DNA of 64,000 bases from Bettongia penicillata ogilbyi (lineage: Eukaryota > Chordata > Mammalia > Diprotodontia > Potoroidae): positions 372,001-436,000 of the forward strand of contig JAJHZJ010000269.1 of the NCBI GenBank assembly GCA_023548195.1, written 5' to 3'. This document shows, piece by piece, positions 47,488 through 59,104 of the stretch (the first letter of the stretch is position 1; each line of letters opens with the position of its first letter). The notes below the pieces were generated by a model. The model was not told the origin of the DNA. It was given only the letters and a program-made list of their open reading frames with translations, and searched no databases. A program made the translations under genes and the position numbers.

Positions 47488-48060
47488 TTTGTATTCAGAG
47501 AAGGTCAAAATGATATCACCATGATAAAATGAAGTTTCATTGTTACTGACTATGGCTGATCAGACCAATGCAAGATCAGAATGCTCTACCACAAGTTAGT
47601 CACAGATAGTCCTTGTGAATATTTGGGGTGGTTACTCCAAATTTTTGCATTCAAGTTTACTTTGTGCTGTCTCAATTCTGCTTTGCTCATACAGCACAAT
47701 ACCCTATGTGATGTGGGCACACCATGTTGAATGGTACTGTGCCAGTATCTCCATGTTGCATAGTCAAATCTAAAATTCTTGAGAGAGACCTTGAGAGTGT
47801 TCTTGCATCACTTCCTCTGATCTCCATGTGGTCCTCTGCCCCATGTGAATTCTCCACAGAATAATCTTTTTGGTCAGTGCACATTTGATGTTCAATCATT
47901 GTGCCCAACTCATCAGAGTTGCCTCTGTGAAGTAAAGTTTGAATGTTGGCAGTTCAATTCGAGCAAAGAATTAAATATCTGGTACCTTATCCTGACAGGT
48001 GATACTTACAGTCTTCCTAAGACAGTTCAAATGAAAGCAATAAAGTTTCCTGGCATGGCA
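47488..48060 (-). mobile_element. RTE-clade LINE 3' end
   Basis: Matches 22,133-22,700 in the same orientation: 'AAATGATATCACCATGATAA', 'GCTCTACCACAAGTTAG', 'CTTTGTGCTGTCTCAATTCTGC', 'TCCTAAGACAGTTCAAATGA'. It encodes degraded RT C-terminal words on the minus strand. More diverged than the 22,105 copy. Confidence 0.8.
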
Positions 48061-48150
48061 CACACTAGTCATGTTGTGAACAAAAGAACTAGAACAGAAG
48101 GGAAAAAAAAAAACATAAAAAAAGAAAAACACTTGGCTTTGATTTGATTA
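48061..48150 (-). mobile_element. L1 3'-UTR fragment, left of HAL1 copy F
   Basis: 'CTAGTCATGTTGTGAACAAAA' and the following A-rich run match the complement of the L1 tail (compare 36,640-36,690). It continues at 50,836. Confidence 0.6.
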
Positions 48151-50835
48151 CTCTTTTTTAACTTTTTAAAATTATTTTTAGATTATAATATTCAATTCCA
48201 CAAAATTTTGAGTTTCAGATTTTCTCCTCATCTCTCCCCTTCTCCCACCCCATAACACTTTGCATTCTGATTACCCCTTCCCTCAATATTCACCCCCCTT
48301 CTATCACATCCTACCTTTCCCTTATCCTCATCATCACACTTTCTTTGTAGGGCAAGAGACAGTTCTATATCCCATTACCTGTATTTCTTATTTCCCAACT
48401 ATATGCAATAACAATTTTCAACAATACTTTGAATTCCAACTTCTCTCCCTTCTTCCCTCCCCACTCATCCCCACGGAGAAGGCAAGCAATTCAAAACAGC
48501 CTCTATATATGATGTTTTGCAAAAGATTGCAATAATGATCATGTTGTATATGACTAACTATATTTCTCTCTATCTTACCCTGCCCTCCCTTTACTCTACT
48601 CTCTTCTTTGACCTTGTCCCTTCACAAAAATGTTTATTTATAATTACTCCCTTCCCTCATTTTCTCTCCCTTCTATCTTCCTTCTCACCCCATTTATCCC
48701 CTTTTCCTGTACTTTCCTGTAGTGTAAGACAGATTTTCATACCAAATTTAGTGAGCATGTTATTTCCTCCTTAAGCCATATGTGAAGAGAGTAAGCTTCA
48801 CTTTTCCCCTCTCACTTCCTTTTCTCCTTCATTGAAAATGCTTTTTTTATATGTCTTGTAAGAGTGATAATTTGCCCCATTCCATTTCTCCCTTTCTCCT
48901 CCAAATATATTTCTCTCTTACCCTTTATTTTTATTTTTTCTAGATATCTCTTCTGAATCAACTCAGCCTGTGAACTCTCTGTGTGTGTGTGTCTGTTTGT
49001 GTGTGGGTGTGTATAATCCCTTCACCTAACCAAATACTGAGGAAAGTCTTAAGAGTTACACATATTATCTTTCCATACAGGAATGTAAACAGTTCAGCCT
49101 TAGAAAGCCCTTTATGATTTCTCTTTCCTGTTTGGCTTTTCATTCTTCTCTTGATTCTTATGTTTGAAAGTCAAATTTTATCTTCAGTTCTGGTCTTTTC
49201 ATCAAGAATACTTGAAAGTCCTCTATATCACTGAGTGGCCATTTTTTCCCTTGAAGTATTATACTCACTTTCACTGAGTAGGGGATTCTTGGTTTTAATC
49301 CCAGTTCCTTTGACTTCTTGAATATCCTATTCCAAGCCGTTTGATCCCTTCATGTAAAAGCTGCCAGATTCTGTGTTATCCTCATTGTATTTCCACAATA
49401 CTCAAATTGTTTCTTTCTAGTTGCTTGCAATATTTTTTCCTTCATGTGGGAGCTCTGAAATTTGGTTACAATATTCCTAGGAGTTTCTCTTTTTGGGCCT
49501 CTTTTAAAAGGTGATCAGTAGATTGTTTCAATATTTATTTTGCCCTCTGGTTCTAGAATATCAGGGCAGTTTTCCTTCATAATTTCATGAAAGGTAATGT
49601 CTACACTTTTTTTTCTTAATCGTGGCTTTCAGGTAGTCCCATAACTTTTAATTTTAAATGATCTCTCTTGAATCTATTTTCCAGGTCAGTTGTTTTTCCA
49701 ATGAGACATTTCACATAATCTTCTTTTTTTTCGTTCTTTTGATTTTCTTTTATAATATCGTGGTTTATCATATATTCATTAGTTTCCATCTCTTCTATTC
49801 TAATTTTTAAAGAACTATTTTCTTCAGTGAGCTTTTAAACCACCTTTCCATTTGACTGATTTTGCATTTTTGTAAAGCCTTCTCCTCACCGGCTTTTTGG
49901 ATCTTATTTTCCAATTGAGTTAGCCTAGTTTTAAAGGTGTCATTTTCTTCAGAATTTTTTGGATATCCTTTAGTAAGCTTCTAACTAGCTTTTCTAGCTC
50001 CGCCATGGCCTGAGCCCATTGCATATTCATTTTGGAGGTGCTAGATGAAGAAACCTTGACTTCCACTGACAGTATGCATTGTTCTTCCTCATTTGAAAGG
50101 ATGAAACAAAATATCTGTTCACCAAGAAAGTAACCTTCTCTGGTCTTATTTTTTTCCCATTTTGTCACATTTTCCCAGCCAGTGACTTGACTTCTGAATC
50201 CTTTGTCAAGGGGAGGGTCCTAGTGCCCTTCCTCATCCCAGGACCATGCTCAGAGCTGAGATTCAGATTAGCTGCTCAATTACCCTAGGAGATTTAAGAA
50301 GGGGCAGGGCCACCACTCAGTGCTGACATTCATATCAGCTGCTCAATTCCCCCAGGGGATTTAAGCTGAGTGACTCCCACGATGGAAGTTTCTCCCTGAC
50401 TGGGTCACTGCCACACAGCCTTGACATACTGCTGTTGCTTCTGCTAGAACTGCCTAGGGCCCATGTGGAGGTGACCCTGCTCTCCTCTTGCCCACCTGAG
50501 AAAGCCCTCTCACTGACCTTTGAAGCTTTCTTTAGTGCTTGTGGGTTGAGAGATCTGAGACTCTCCCTGATGGGGATCATGCCCTGGAGGTCTCTTCTGG
50601 TCCTGTTCATCTCAGGGCTGTGTGGTCAGAGCTAGACTCTGCTCCACTCAGTGTCCTATGGGATAGATTTTCCTGTCTGCCTTCCAGGTTAACTTTGGCT
50701 GGAAATCTCTTTCACTTTGTCATTCTGTGGATTCTACCGCTCTAAAATTTGATGAGAGTCATTTTTTACAGGTATTTTATGGGCTTTGATGGAAGAGCTA
50801 TAGTATGTGTGACATTCTACTCTGCTGTGTTGGCC
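48151..50835 (-). mobile_element. HAL1 (copy F) nested in an L1 tail
   Basis: ORF1-only element of about 2.7 kb, same orientation as its host L1 tail. It has a 3' UTR with (GT)n at 48,977-49,015, ORF1 at about 49,300-50,170, and a 5' UTR to about 50,830. A short duplication TTGATTA lies at 48,144-48,150 and 50,836-50,842. Confidence 0.82.
49300..50170 (-). pseudogene. HAL1 ORF1 pseudogene (copy F)
   Basis: An N-terminal block at 49,920-50,168 reads 'KTREGYFLGEQIF', 'NEEEQCILSVEVKV', 'QWAQAMAELEKLV'. The rest is recognisable but fragmented; the RRM region contains an extra 'TTTTAA'-type duplication near 49,645. No functional frame. Confidence 0.8.
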
Positions 50836-51215
50836 TTGATTATTTTTCAGACTCCATAGTTGTCTCTGTAAATACTGATAGCATTTTCCATCATGATCCT
50901 ATCTAAATCCAATATCTTAGATCATTGTATTGCTGAGAAGAGTTAAGTTTATCTTACTTGATTATCATACAATATTGATGCTCTGTGTAAAATATTCCCC
51001 TGGTTCTATTATTTCACTTAGCATCAGTTCAGGGAAGTCCAACATTTCTCCTAACACAATTATATTCTATTATATCCATATAACACAACTTTTTCAGTCA
51101 TTCCTCAACTGGTGGGCATGCCCTCAATTGCTAATTCTTAGATACCACAAAAAGAGCTGATAAAAATATTTTTGTACATCCAGTTCCTTTTCCCTTTTTA
51201 TGATCTCTTTGAGAT
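50836..51215 (-). mobile_element. L1 3' end, right of HAL1 copy F
   Basis: Complement of the L1 3' UTR and ORF2 end: 'ATAGCATTTTCCATCATGA', 'CACTTAGCATCAGTTC', 'CAGTCATTCCTCAACTGG', 'AAATATTTTTGTACATCC'. Confidence 0.75.
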
Positions 51216-52859
51216 ACAAGTTGTACAGTACTTTAACAGAATATTTCATTGGACTTCAAGCATAATCCTTTTCAGCATCTCTTCCCAAAGTGTTACAAAG
51301 AAAATTCAAGGGAAGGTCCGCTTTTTACACTTACTGGCTTTTTCATCAATTCTGTGAGATAGCATTTTTTGAGTGTGACTCCTAGCATCTGTCTTTTTTC
51401 TTATAGTACTCTCATAACTCTCTTCCTCTTCATTTCCCTCCTTCTTTGGTGCCCAATATTTGAAAAATTCAGCAAAATCAAGGTATAAACCCAACTCAAG
51501 GGGAGTTACATTAGTTATCAAATGAATAATGAATGAAAACACAAAAGAAATGTACCATGAACTTTTTGCTATTTGTATGTTAAATTAAACAGAAGAAATA
51601 AATAAATTAATAATAATAATAACAAATAATACCTAGTTTGGAGGATTACTTGTAGATTATATTCATATATAAAATTGATTTCATAATACAAGAAAAGGTA
51701 CAGGAAATGTGAGTTCAGAGGCACATTTGGTCATATTCCTGGAAAGATCTGTAAAATCTAATGGATATAAAGTGTTTTTAATTTGCATGTAACTAATTAT
51801 TCCTAATTTGGAGACACCACAACCACCACGACTACACTTGTCCCAGATCAGAGCTAGTTTGAATTTCTTCCTTTCAGAATTTTCTAATCTTATGCTTTCA
51901 CCATTTTTCATTTGAGGGAAAAACTCCTCATCTTACAAATTTTAATCAATTCCATATGTGCTTGCATATATACACATATGTCTCATCTTTATGGATCAGT
52001 TTATGTACATATATATATATATATATATAAATTGATAATAACAGAAAGACAAAGATAAGAAGATGAAAAAGAACAAGGAGAAGGAGAGATAATGGGAAAA
52101 AAGGAAGAAGGGAGGGGGAAGAGAAGAGGGATGATTTCCATGTTGTTTTTGGTTACTTACAGAGACTGACCATCAATTTGTTGATTATTTTCCAGTATAT
52201 TTAATGAAAATTATTACTAAACTGTATCTGACATTTAATTCATCACAGCACTCTATAGATCAGTTGAAAAGAACAAATCATTCTGTCAAAATACAAACAG
52301 AATATATATATATATATATATATATATGTGACATGTTTCAAGACACAGAAATTAAATGCATACATATGTATATACATATATACATATATATATTCTATAT
52401 GCATGCATACATGTGTGTAGTTATATGCTGTGTGTATGTGTATATATATGTATATATGTATATATATATATATATATATCTATATTTACATGTAGCAAGT
52501 AGGATAAGACTAAACAAAGAAGACATTCACTGAAAATGAATCTATATCATTAGGTACTGATCCATAGGATACCTTTCTGTAATCTGTATTTTGTGAGAGT
52601 GATCTTTGTGTTCAGTAAGAATATGTTAATTTCAAGGGAGAACAAGCAGTGTTTTTCAGACATTTTCTGCACCAAACCATGCTTATTTATTTGTTTTGTA
52701 TTCCATGTTCACAGAACTGACTGGTGGCTACCAAATATATAAAATCTAAATGTATGACTAGTGTTTATTGATTATTAGAAAATATTTGACTATGAAAGAG
52801 CATTTTCTCAAATCCACAGATCAAAATTTTGCAACTTTCAAACTGTATGCGATGAGTAT
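51216..52859. other. Single-copy-like DNA with TA-rich microsatellites
   Basis: No gene seen. (TA)n at 52,008-52,029, 52,302-52,327 and 52,440-52,480, (AAT)n near 51,610-51,630, and a purine-rich stretch at 52,050-52,130. The 109-codon plus-strand frame at 52,204 is mostly Tyr/Ile repeats. Confidence 0.55.
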
Positions 52860-52871
52860 GATTGCAATTTA
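52860..52871. repeat. Target-site duplication of HAL1 copy G, left
   Basis: GATTGCAATTTA is perfectly repeated at 54,218-54,229 after the A-rich tail. Confidence 0.92.
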
Positions 52872-54217
52872 GGAGGAGCCAAGATGGCTGAGTAGAAAGA
52901 TTCACATATGCTAGCTTCAAAACCCACAACCCATAAATTTCCTGTAAAAAGAACTCCCCACAAATTCTGTAGCAGTGGAAGCCTGCACAGCAATGAAGTG
53001 GAGGAGATTTCCATTCCAGAGAGCCCTGAAAAACCTGCATCAAAAGTCCATCGTGCACCAGACAGTGGAGCCCAGCCCTGCCCTGGCTGCATGCCCCGAG
53101 AGGAGTAGATCTGAGCAGGCTTCAGGAACGGAACCTCTGGCAGTCATGAAGGTCCCTCCACCCACAGGCACTACAGGTCAGTGAGAGAGACTTCTGGGCT
53201 GGCTGAGAAGGGAGTGAGGTGTCTGTTTACATTCCTACATGCAAAGACAATATTTGTAATTCTTAAAACTTTTCAGTATCTGGGTAGTTGGTGGGACCAC
53301 ACACACACATACACACACACACATGCACACACACAGACACACACAAATACACATGCACACACACACACACATGCACGCACATATAGACACAGAGAGCACA
53401 GAGTGAATTGAATAGGATGGGACCATATCTTAATAGAAATTAAGGTAAATGGCGAGAAATGTAGTGGGAGGAGAGAGGGTGAAATGGAATGGGGTAAATT
53501 ATATCTCATTCAAGAGGCAAGCAGAAGACATTTTAGTGGAGAGAAAAAGAGGAGAGCTGAGAAAAACACATGAAGTTTACTCTCATCACGTTCGACTAAA
53601 GGAAGGAATAAAAAGCACACTCTTTTTGGTATGAAAACCTACCTTACAATACAGGAAAGTGGCTGAGAAGGAGATAAGCAGGGTATTGTGTATGATGGAA
53701 GGGAGGGGAATAGGAGGAGGGAGCAATTTGAAGTCAACACTCAGGGAGGGACAGGATCAAAAGACAGAATAGAAACAATGGGGGGCAGGATAGGATGGAG
53801 GGAAATACAGTTACCCTTACACAACACGTCTCTTATGGAAGTCATTTGTAAAACTACACAGATATGGCATATATTGAATTGCCTTCCTTCCCAAAGGGAA
53901 TGGGTGGGGATGGAGGGATGGGCAGAATTTGGAACTCAATGTTTTAGGAACAACTGTCGAGTATTGTTCTTGCTACTAGGAAATAAGGAATACAGTTAAT
54001 GGGGAATGGAAAGTGTTCTGGCCCTACAGGACGAAAGAGAAAATGGGGACAAGAGAAGGGAGGGATGATAAGAAGAGAAGGCAGATTGGTGATAAGAGAA
54101 ATTAGAATTCTCGGTGTATTGGAGTGGGGGGAGGGGACAAATGGGGAGAAAATTTGGAACCCAAAATTTTGTGAAAATGAATGTAAAAAGTTAAATAAAT
54201 AAATTTATAATAAAAAA
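52872..54217 (+). mobile_element. HAL1 lacking ORF1 (copy G)
   Basis: Both ends are intact: 5' motif CAAGATGG at 52,880-52,887 and the 3' tail 'AATAAATAAATTTATAAT'. At 53,220-53,224 the 5' UTR jumps straight into the 3' UTR, so all of ORF1 and part of the 5' UTR are gone (about 1.5 kb against copy H). The element is about 1.35 kb with a perfect 12-bp TSD, so the deletion was present at, or arose during, insertion, or came later without touching the ends. It codes for nothing. Confidence 0.9.
53297..53375. repeat. (CA)n block in HAL1 copy G
   Basis: Imperfect CA repeat after 'GGTGGGACC', at the same position as in copies C and H. Confidence 0.9.
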
Positions 54218-54229
54218 GATTGCAATTTA

Positions 54230-55349
54230 ATCATACCCTGAAAAATCGACAGATTCTGAGCTCAATTTTAAGAAAATCATTTTTTTAAGCAGTGTTGTAA
54301 AGGGTAGGTTGAGGTAGGGAGAAACTTGAGACAGAGAAATTACTTACCATATCAATTTTTGTATATTTGGCACTGGGAAGTTGTTTTTTTGTTTTGTTTT
54401 GTTTTGTTATTTTGTTGTTGTTTTCTTTTCTTTTCTTTTTTTTTGCCTATCTACAGACTACAAACTCATGTCTCTAACCTATAGTGATAATACATTAGGC
54501 AAAAATTCATACTTGTTTTACTCACACCAATCCTGTATTGTATATTGTACAATTATTATCCCTTCCCACTTCTAAAAGTGAAGATGTTGACTCTGTGGTC
54601 ATTTGCATAGAGTAGATGATAGCAAGGAGGAGAGAAGGTGAGCATAAATGTTTATATCATGCATACTATTTGTTGGACACTGTGTTAAGCATTTTTAAGA
54701 ATATCATATTTTGTGAAACAGGAAACTCACGTACCCAAGTTTTAAATCCAGGATTTTTAATTTTGAGACTGTTAATCCTTCTCCTCCCCTATACTACTAA
54801 GTTCCTGAGGTAGACTTTATAATCCCCAAAGAACTTTTTCCCTAATCCTATTCTCCTAGATGACTTGTATCTAAAAGTAGGATAACACCTCACCCTCAAA
54901 AGGAGTGATTTCTATTTTTACAGGCTCAAGCTTCAAGCAGTGTACTTTCTACCAAAGTCATCAGTGGATAATCAATTTTTCAACCAGAATAAAGTAGCTT
55001 TTGGAAAAGGTTTGTTTTTTTTAATAACATTAATAACAGGTTATTGTCCTGTCTGTCTCCCTCCCAAAGGAAGTTAAATTTGGATGGCCAGAGGATACCC
55101 AGTTAACTTGACTTTTAATGGCTAGATTTCTCCCTTGCTTCCCTTCCCTTGCCTTCCCTCTCTCCTCTACCCTCTCCTTCTCTCCTGAAAACCTTACACC
55201 TACTGCCCTCTGAAGCTCTTAATGCTATCTGTAGCTGTTTACCTCCCAGCTTGATATAGTTATTTTTCTTGGCCTGATTAAAAGGGTCATCCCTTGCCTG
55301 CTTCTTAAACAAGCCTATTCATTGAATGGGTGTTATCTCACCTTATATC
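54230..55349. other. Unassigned DNA
   Basis: No gene recognised. (TTTTG)n and T-rich runs at 54,380-54,445. The segment 55,080-55,330 is pyrimidine-rich, with a 'CTTCCCTTCCCTTGCC' run, and may belong to an unrecognised element. Confidence 0.45.
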
Positions 55350-56215
55350 TAGGTTGTATCCTTCATTTTCCAAAATGACATCGCCATGATAAAATGAATT
55401 TCCAATGTGTCCAACTGTGGCTGATCAGACCAACATGAGTTGAGAATCCTCAACCACAGGTTGGACACAGATAGGTCTTAGGAATATTTGGGGTGGATAC
55501 TCCAAATTTTCTCATCCAAGTTTACTTTGTGCTGTCTCACTACTGCTTTGCTAATACAGCACAACACCCTTTCTGGTATGGGCATGCCATACTGATCAGT
55601 CCTGTGCTAGTGTCTCCCATGTTGCACAGTCAAATCCAAAGTTCTTCAGAGAGACTTTGAGAGTGTCCTTGCATCGCTTCTTCTGACCACCATGTGATTT
55701 CCTGCCTCATGTGAGTTCATCATAAAATAGTCTCTTTGGAAAGTGTGCATTTTTATTTGAACAATGTGGCCCACCCTTTGGAGTTGTCCTCTCTGAAGCT
55801 TAGTTTCAATGTTTGGCAGTTCAACTCGAGTCAGCACTTCAATATCTGGTACCGTATTCTGCCAGATGATCTTCAGAATCTTCCTAAGACACTTCAAATG
55901 AAAGTGAGCTTTCTGGCATAGTGCTGACAGACTGTCCCTGTTTCACAGTCATATAGCAATGAGGTCAGCACAGTTTCCCTGCAGACCTTCATTTTGGTAG
56001 TATTTCAAATACCTCTTCTCTCCCAAACTTTTTTTCAGAGCCTCCCAAACACTGAGCTAACTCTGGCAATGCATGCATCAACCTCATTGTAAATGGTCAC
56101 ATCTCTGGAAAGTACACTTATACACAACATTCAAAACTTCTCCATTTACTGTAATTGATGTTTCCATGTATGGATGGTATGGTGGTGGCAGATGAAGCTC
56201 CCGTGTTTTCTTGGT
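55350..56215 (-). mobile_element. RTE-clade LINE 3' end
   Basis: Third minus-oriented RTE tail. It matches the 22,105 copy along its length and extends further 5' (56,110-56,215). On the minus strand 55,646-55,897 reads 'MKCLRKILKIIWQNTVPDIE', 'LTRVELPNIET', 'QLQRVGHIV'. Frames are broken. Confidence 0.82.
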
Positions 56216-56224
56216 TTTAGGTCA

Positions 56225-56450
56225 AAGTGAGTACCTGAATAGACCTTGGCCTAAAGGGGCCAAGGTCTCCCATTGCATCCTGTTCCATCTCCAGTCATCT
56301 TAATGAATATCTGGTCACAGAATTCAGATGGCTCCAGAGGAGAATTGAGACTGGTGACCTTTCACAGCCCTCCCTCATGCAAAACAAAGCCAAATGCAAG
56401 TCAGGTCATCATATCTCCTTTGGCAACAAAGAATGAACACATTAATAGCA
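56225..56450 (+). repeat. RTE-tailed SINE, plus orientation
   Basis: Inverse of the SINE at 20,925: 'CCATTGCATCCTGTTCCATC', 'GTCACAGAATTCAGATGGCTC', 'CACAGCCCTCCCTCATGC', 'CAAATGCAAGTCAGGTCATC'. It sits head to tail with the neighbouring RTE fragment. Confidence 0.7.
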
Positions 56451-56839
56451 GTTTTTGGTGTACTTTCCCACAAACAGTCTTTAAGAAAATGTACTTGCTC
56501 TTAGAATGTTTATACTAAAAATAAATAAACAAATAACATAAGTCATAGATCCTAGTTACTAGAATTACCTTTCTTTCATTTATAGGGTGCTTAAGCATGA
56601 CGAATTTGTATCTATCTCTCCTCAGAAACAGATATAGATGCTGCCCATAACCATTTATGTCCTGGGAGGGTAAGACTGTGATTTTGGTGAGAGGAAGAGA
56701 AAAAATCTGCCAGAGCTTTCAAAGCTCACAAGACCTTATTCTGGCCAAAGTGTCAATAATGATCAAGAAGATAAGAGATCAGGCTATAGTCAAATCTGAG
56801 GCCTTTGCACCCTGCCTCCTAGGGAATTCTTTCTCATGG
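56451..56839. other. Unassigned DNA
   Basis: No gene. The part from about 56,640 may be diverged RTE sequence leading into the RTE fragment that follows. Confidence 0.4.
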
Positions 56840-57066
56840 TGCTTAAATGAATTCCAGAGCTGGTTCAGTGTTTGGGAGGCTGCAAAAAAAAAGCTTGGTT
56901 AAAAAAAAAAGCAGTATTAGAATGACTACCAAATTGAAGGTCTACATATATATCATGCTGACCTCATTTCTGTATGCCTGTGAAACAGGGGCAGTCTACG
57001 AGTGCCATGCCAGAAAACTGAATCATTTCCATCTGAATTGTCTTAGGAAGATCCTGAAGATTACCT
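56840..57066 (+). mobile_element. RTE RT fragment, plus orientation
   Basis: The plus strand encodes 'VFGRLQKK', 'MTTKLKVY', 'LTSFLYACETG', 'RKLNHFHLNCLRKILKIT', the same RT block as 22,353-22,835 but in the opposite orientation to the RTE copy 600 bases upstream. It stops abruptly at 57,066 against LTR-like sequence. A-runs (56,884-56,894; 56,900-56,910) shift the frame. Confidence 0.82.
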
Positions 57067-57332
57067 GATCTGGTAACCTCCTTGAATTCTCCTTGAATCT
57101 TCCCACTTAATCTGACTTTTTCTATTTAAATTTCATACCCTTGACCTAGCCTGGCCCTCCATTGTCTGTTATCTCTGGATTGCCTGTCTGTTTCCAATCC
57201 CATACATCCCATCTACTGTTTGTTATCTCCTGATAAATCTAGTAAATTCACCATCAGATTCAATTTGGGACAGGTTCTATCTGGTCACCTTGTCAATAAA
57301 AACTACATAAATATTTAAGAGTCAACCTGGAT
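57067..57332 (+). repeat. LTR fragment related to the ERV1 LTR
   Basis: 'CCTTGAATCTTCCCACTTAA' and 'CCCTCCATTGTCTGTTATCTC' are shared with the complement of the LTR at 36,986-37,485. An AATAAA occurs at about 57,294. No internal ERV sequence lies beside it, so it is a solo or truncated LTR. An L1 5' end follows at about 57,335. Confidence 0.55.
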
Positions 57333-57334
57333 TT

Positions 57335-59100
57335 CTGGTTCTGGGAGCCAAGATGGCAGAGTGATCAGTAATTGCTGTCTCCCTCTGCTTGTTGACCTTG
57401 ATGAGCCCAGAGAATATCTCCCAGGAAAAACCCTGGAATAGTGGGAGCAGTAGAAGGGTACAAAACTCGTAGCCCACCACTCTGGAAAGATTGTTGAGGA
57501 GGGATCCTCTTGCTGTGGAAAAGCGGACCAGTGCAGGATCAGAGCTATCCCAGATAGCCCCACCTCAACAACTCGGGAGAAGATCCTGAGCCTCAGGGGA
57601 ATGAAGCCAGCAACTGCCAACACCAGAACCCCAGGCATGCCTCAGCACCCCAGGGGAATCGGGAAGACACTAGTGTAGATGACATCACCAACCACTGAGA
57701 TTGTCTATGCTCTAAATCAGCAGAGGAGAGCTCCTGTATCCAGACCACCTTGCCCCACACTTAACGAGGGAGCTCCAGGGTAACTGCAGGAACACTCAAA
57801 AAAACTTCTCCTAGTCTCTGCTTTCCAAAACCTGCCAGGCCAGCACCAGGAAAGATGTAGCATTTTAGTTTCTAGCTGAAAGAATTAGAGGCCAAAACAC
57901 ACAAAGCATCAAGATTTAGGCACAAGAATTTTGGGACAGATCTCCCTGTGCTGCAGACATAGAGATCTACTTTAAAAGCCAGGAAAAGAGATATCATGAT
58001 TAAGAAGCAAAGCAGAAAAGAAAAGACCATGGAATCTTTCCATGGGAACAAGGACCAAAAAACAAATACCAAAGAAGTCAGCATTGAGACTGTACTCCCG
58101 TGAACTTCAGAAAGGAATATGAACTGGTCTGAAGAACCAAAAGCCTTCTTGGAAGAGCTCAGGAAGGATTTAAAAACCCAAATTAGAGAAATAGAAGAAA
58201 AATTGACCAATGATTTAAAAATATAAAAAAAAAAGAAATCACAGAAGAATTTAAAAGGATAATTGGGCAAATGGAAAAGAAAGTAGAAAACGTACCTTTA
58301 GAAAATCACTCCTTGAAAGGAACAGTTGGACAGGTGGAAAAGGAGATGCAAAAGTTAACTGAAGAAAACAATTTGATAAAAAATAGAATCTGGCAAGTAG
58401 ATACTAATGAAAATATGAGACATCAAGAATCAGACCAACAGAATCTAAAGAATGAAAAGATAGAAGATAATGTAAAATATCTAATGAAAAAACAACTGAC
58501 CTTGAAAATAGATCCAGGAGAGAAAATATATGGATTATTGGTCTACCTGAAAGGCAAGATAAAGAAAAAAAGAGCCTGGACCACATAATCTAAGAAATCA
58601 TCAAGCAAAACTGCCCAGAAGTCCTAGACTCAGAGGGCAAAGTAGTCATCGAAAGAATTCAGTATTCAAGCTAAAAACTACAAGGAATATCATCGCCAAA
58701 TTCCAGAACTATCAAGTGAAATAGAAAATACTGCAGGCCGTCAGAAAGAAACAATTCAAATATTGAGAAACTGCAGTCAGGATCACACAGGACCTTGCAG
58801 CTTCTGCATTAAAACATCAAAGGAATTTGGTAATTTGGTGCGATATTTGGTAAAGAAAAGGAACTGAGACTACATCCAAGGATTAATTACCCAACAAAAT
58901 TGAGCATAATTTTTCAGGCAAGGAGATGGGCATTCGATGAAATAAGGGATTTCCAGACCCCCCTAATGCAAAGATCAGAGCTCAGTGGAAAATTCGATCT
59001 TCAAATGCAGGTCTCATGAGAGGAATAAAAATGTAAATGGGGAAAAAATACTTGTTGCTCATTGTGGGCAATTCCTACAAGGGAACATGATACTTGCTAA
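57335..59100 (+). mobile_element. L1 5' half (L1-III)
   Basis: 5' end with CAAGATGG at 57,349-57,356, a 5' UTR similar to L1-I, ORF1 remains, and the start of the spacer. It stops at about 59,100, where a T-run begins the opposed L1-IV. Confidence 0.8.
58100..59030 (+). pseudogene. L1-III ORF1 pseudogene
   Basis: Readable coiled coil at 58,271-58,500 ('MEKKVENVPLENHSLKGTV', 'MQKLTEENNLIKNRIWQV') and a C-terminal region to about 59,020. The frame is broken by the A-run near 58,225, by a lost base at about 58,490 and by stops. Confidence 0.75.
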
Positions 59101-59104
59101 TCTT

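Noticed and set aside
53235..53509. Cys/Val-rich minus-strand open frames
   Set aside because: They are translations of the (CA)n block in HAL1 copy G.
52872..54217. Loss of ORF1 in copy G as a spliced intron
   Set aside because: No placement of the junction gives GT at the start of the removed segment; a template jump at a short near-match fits better.
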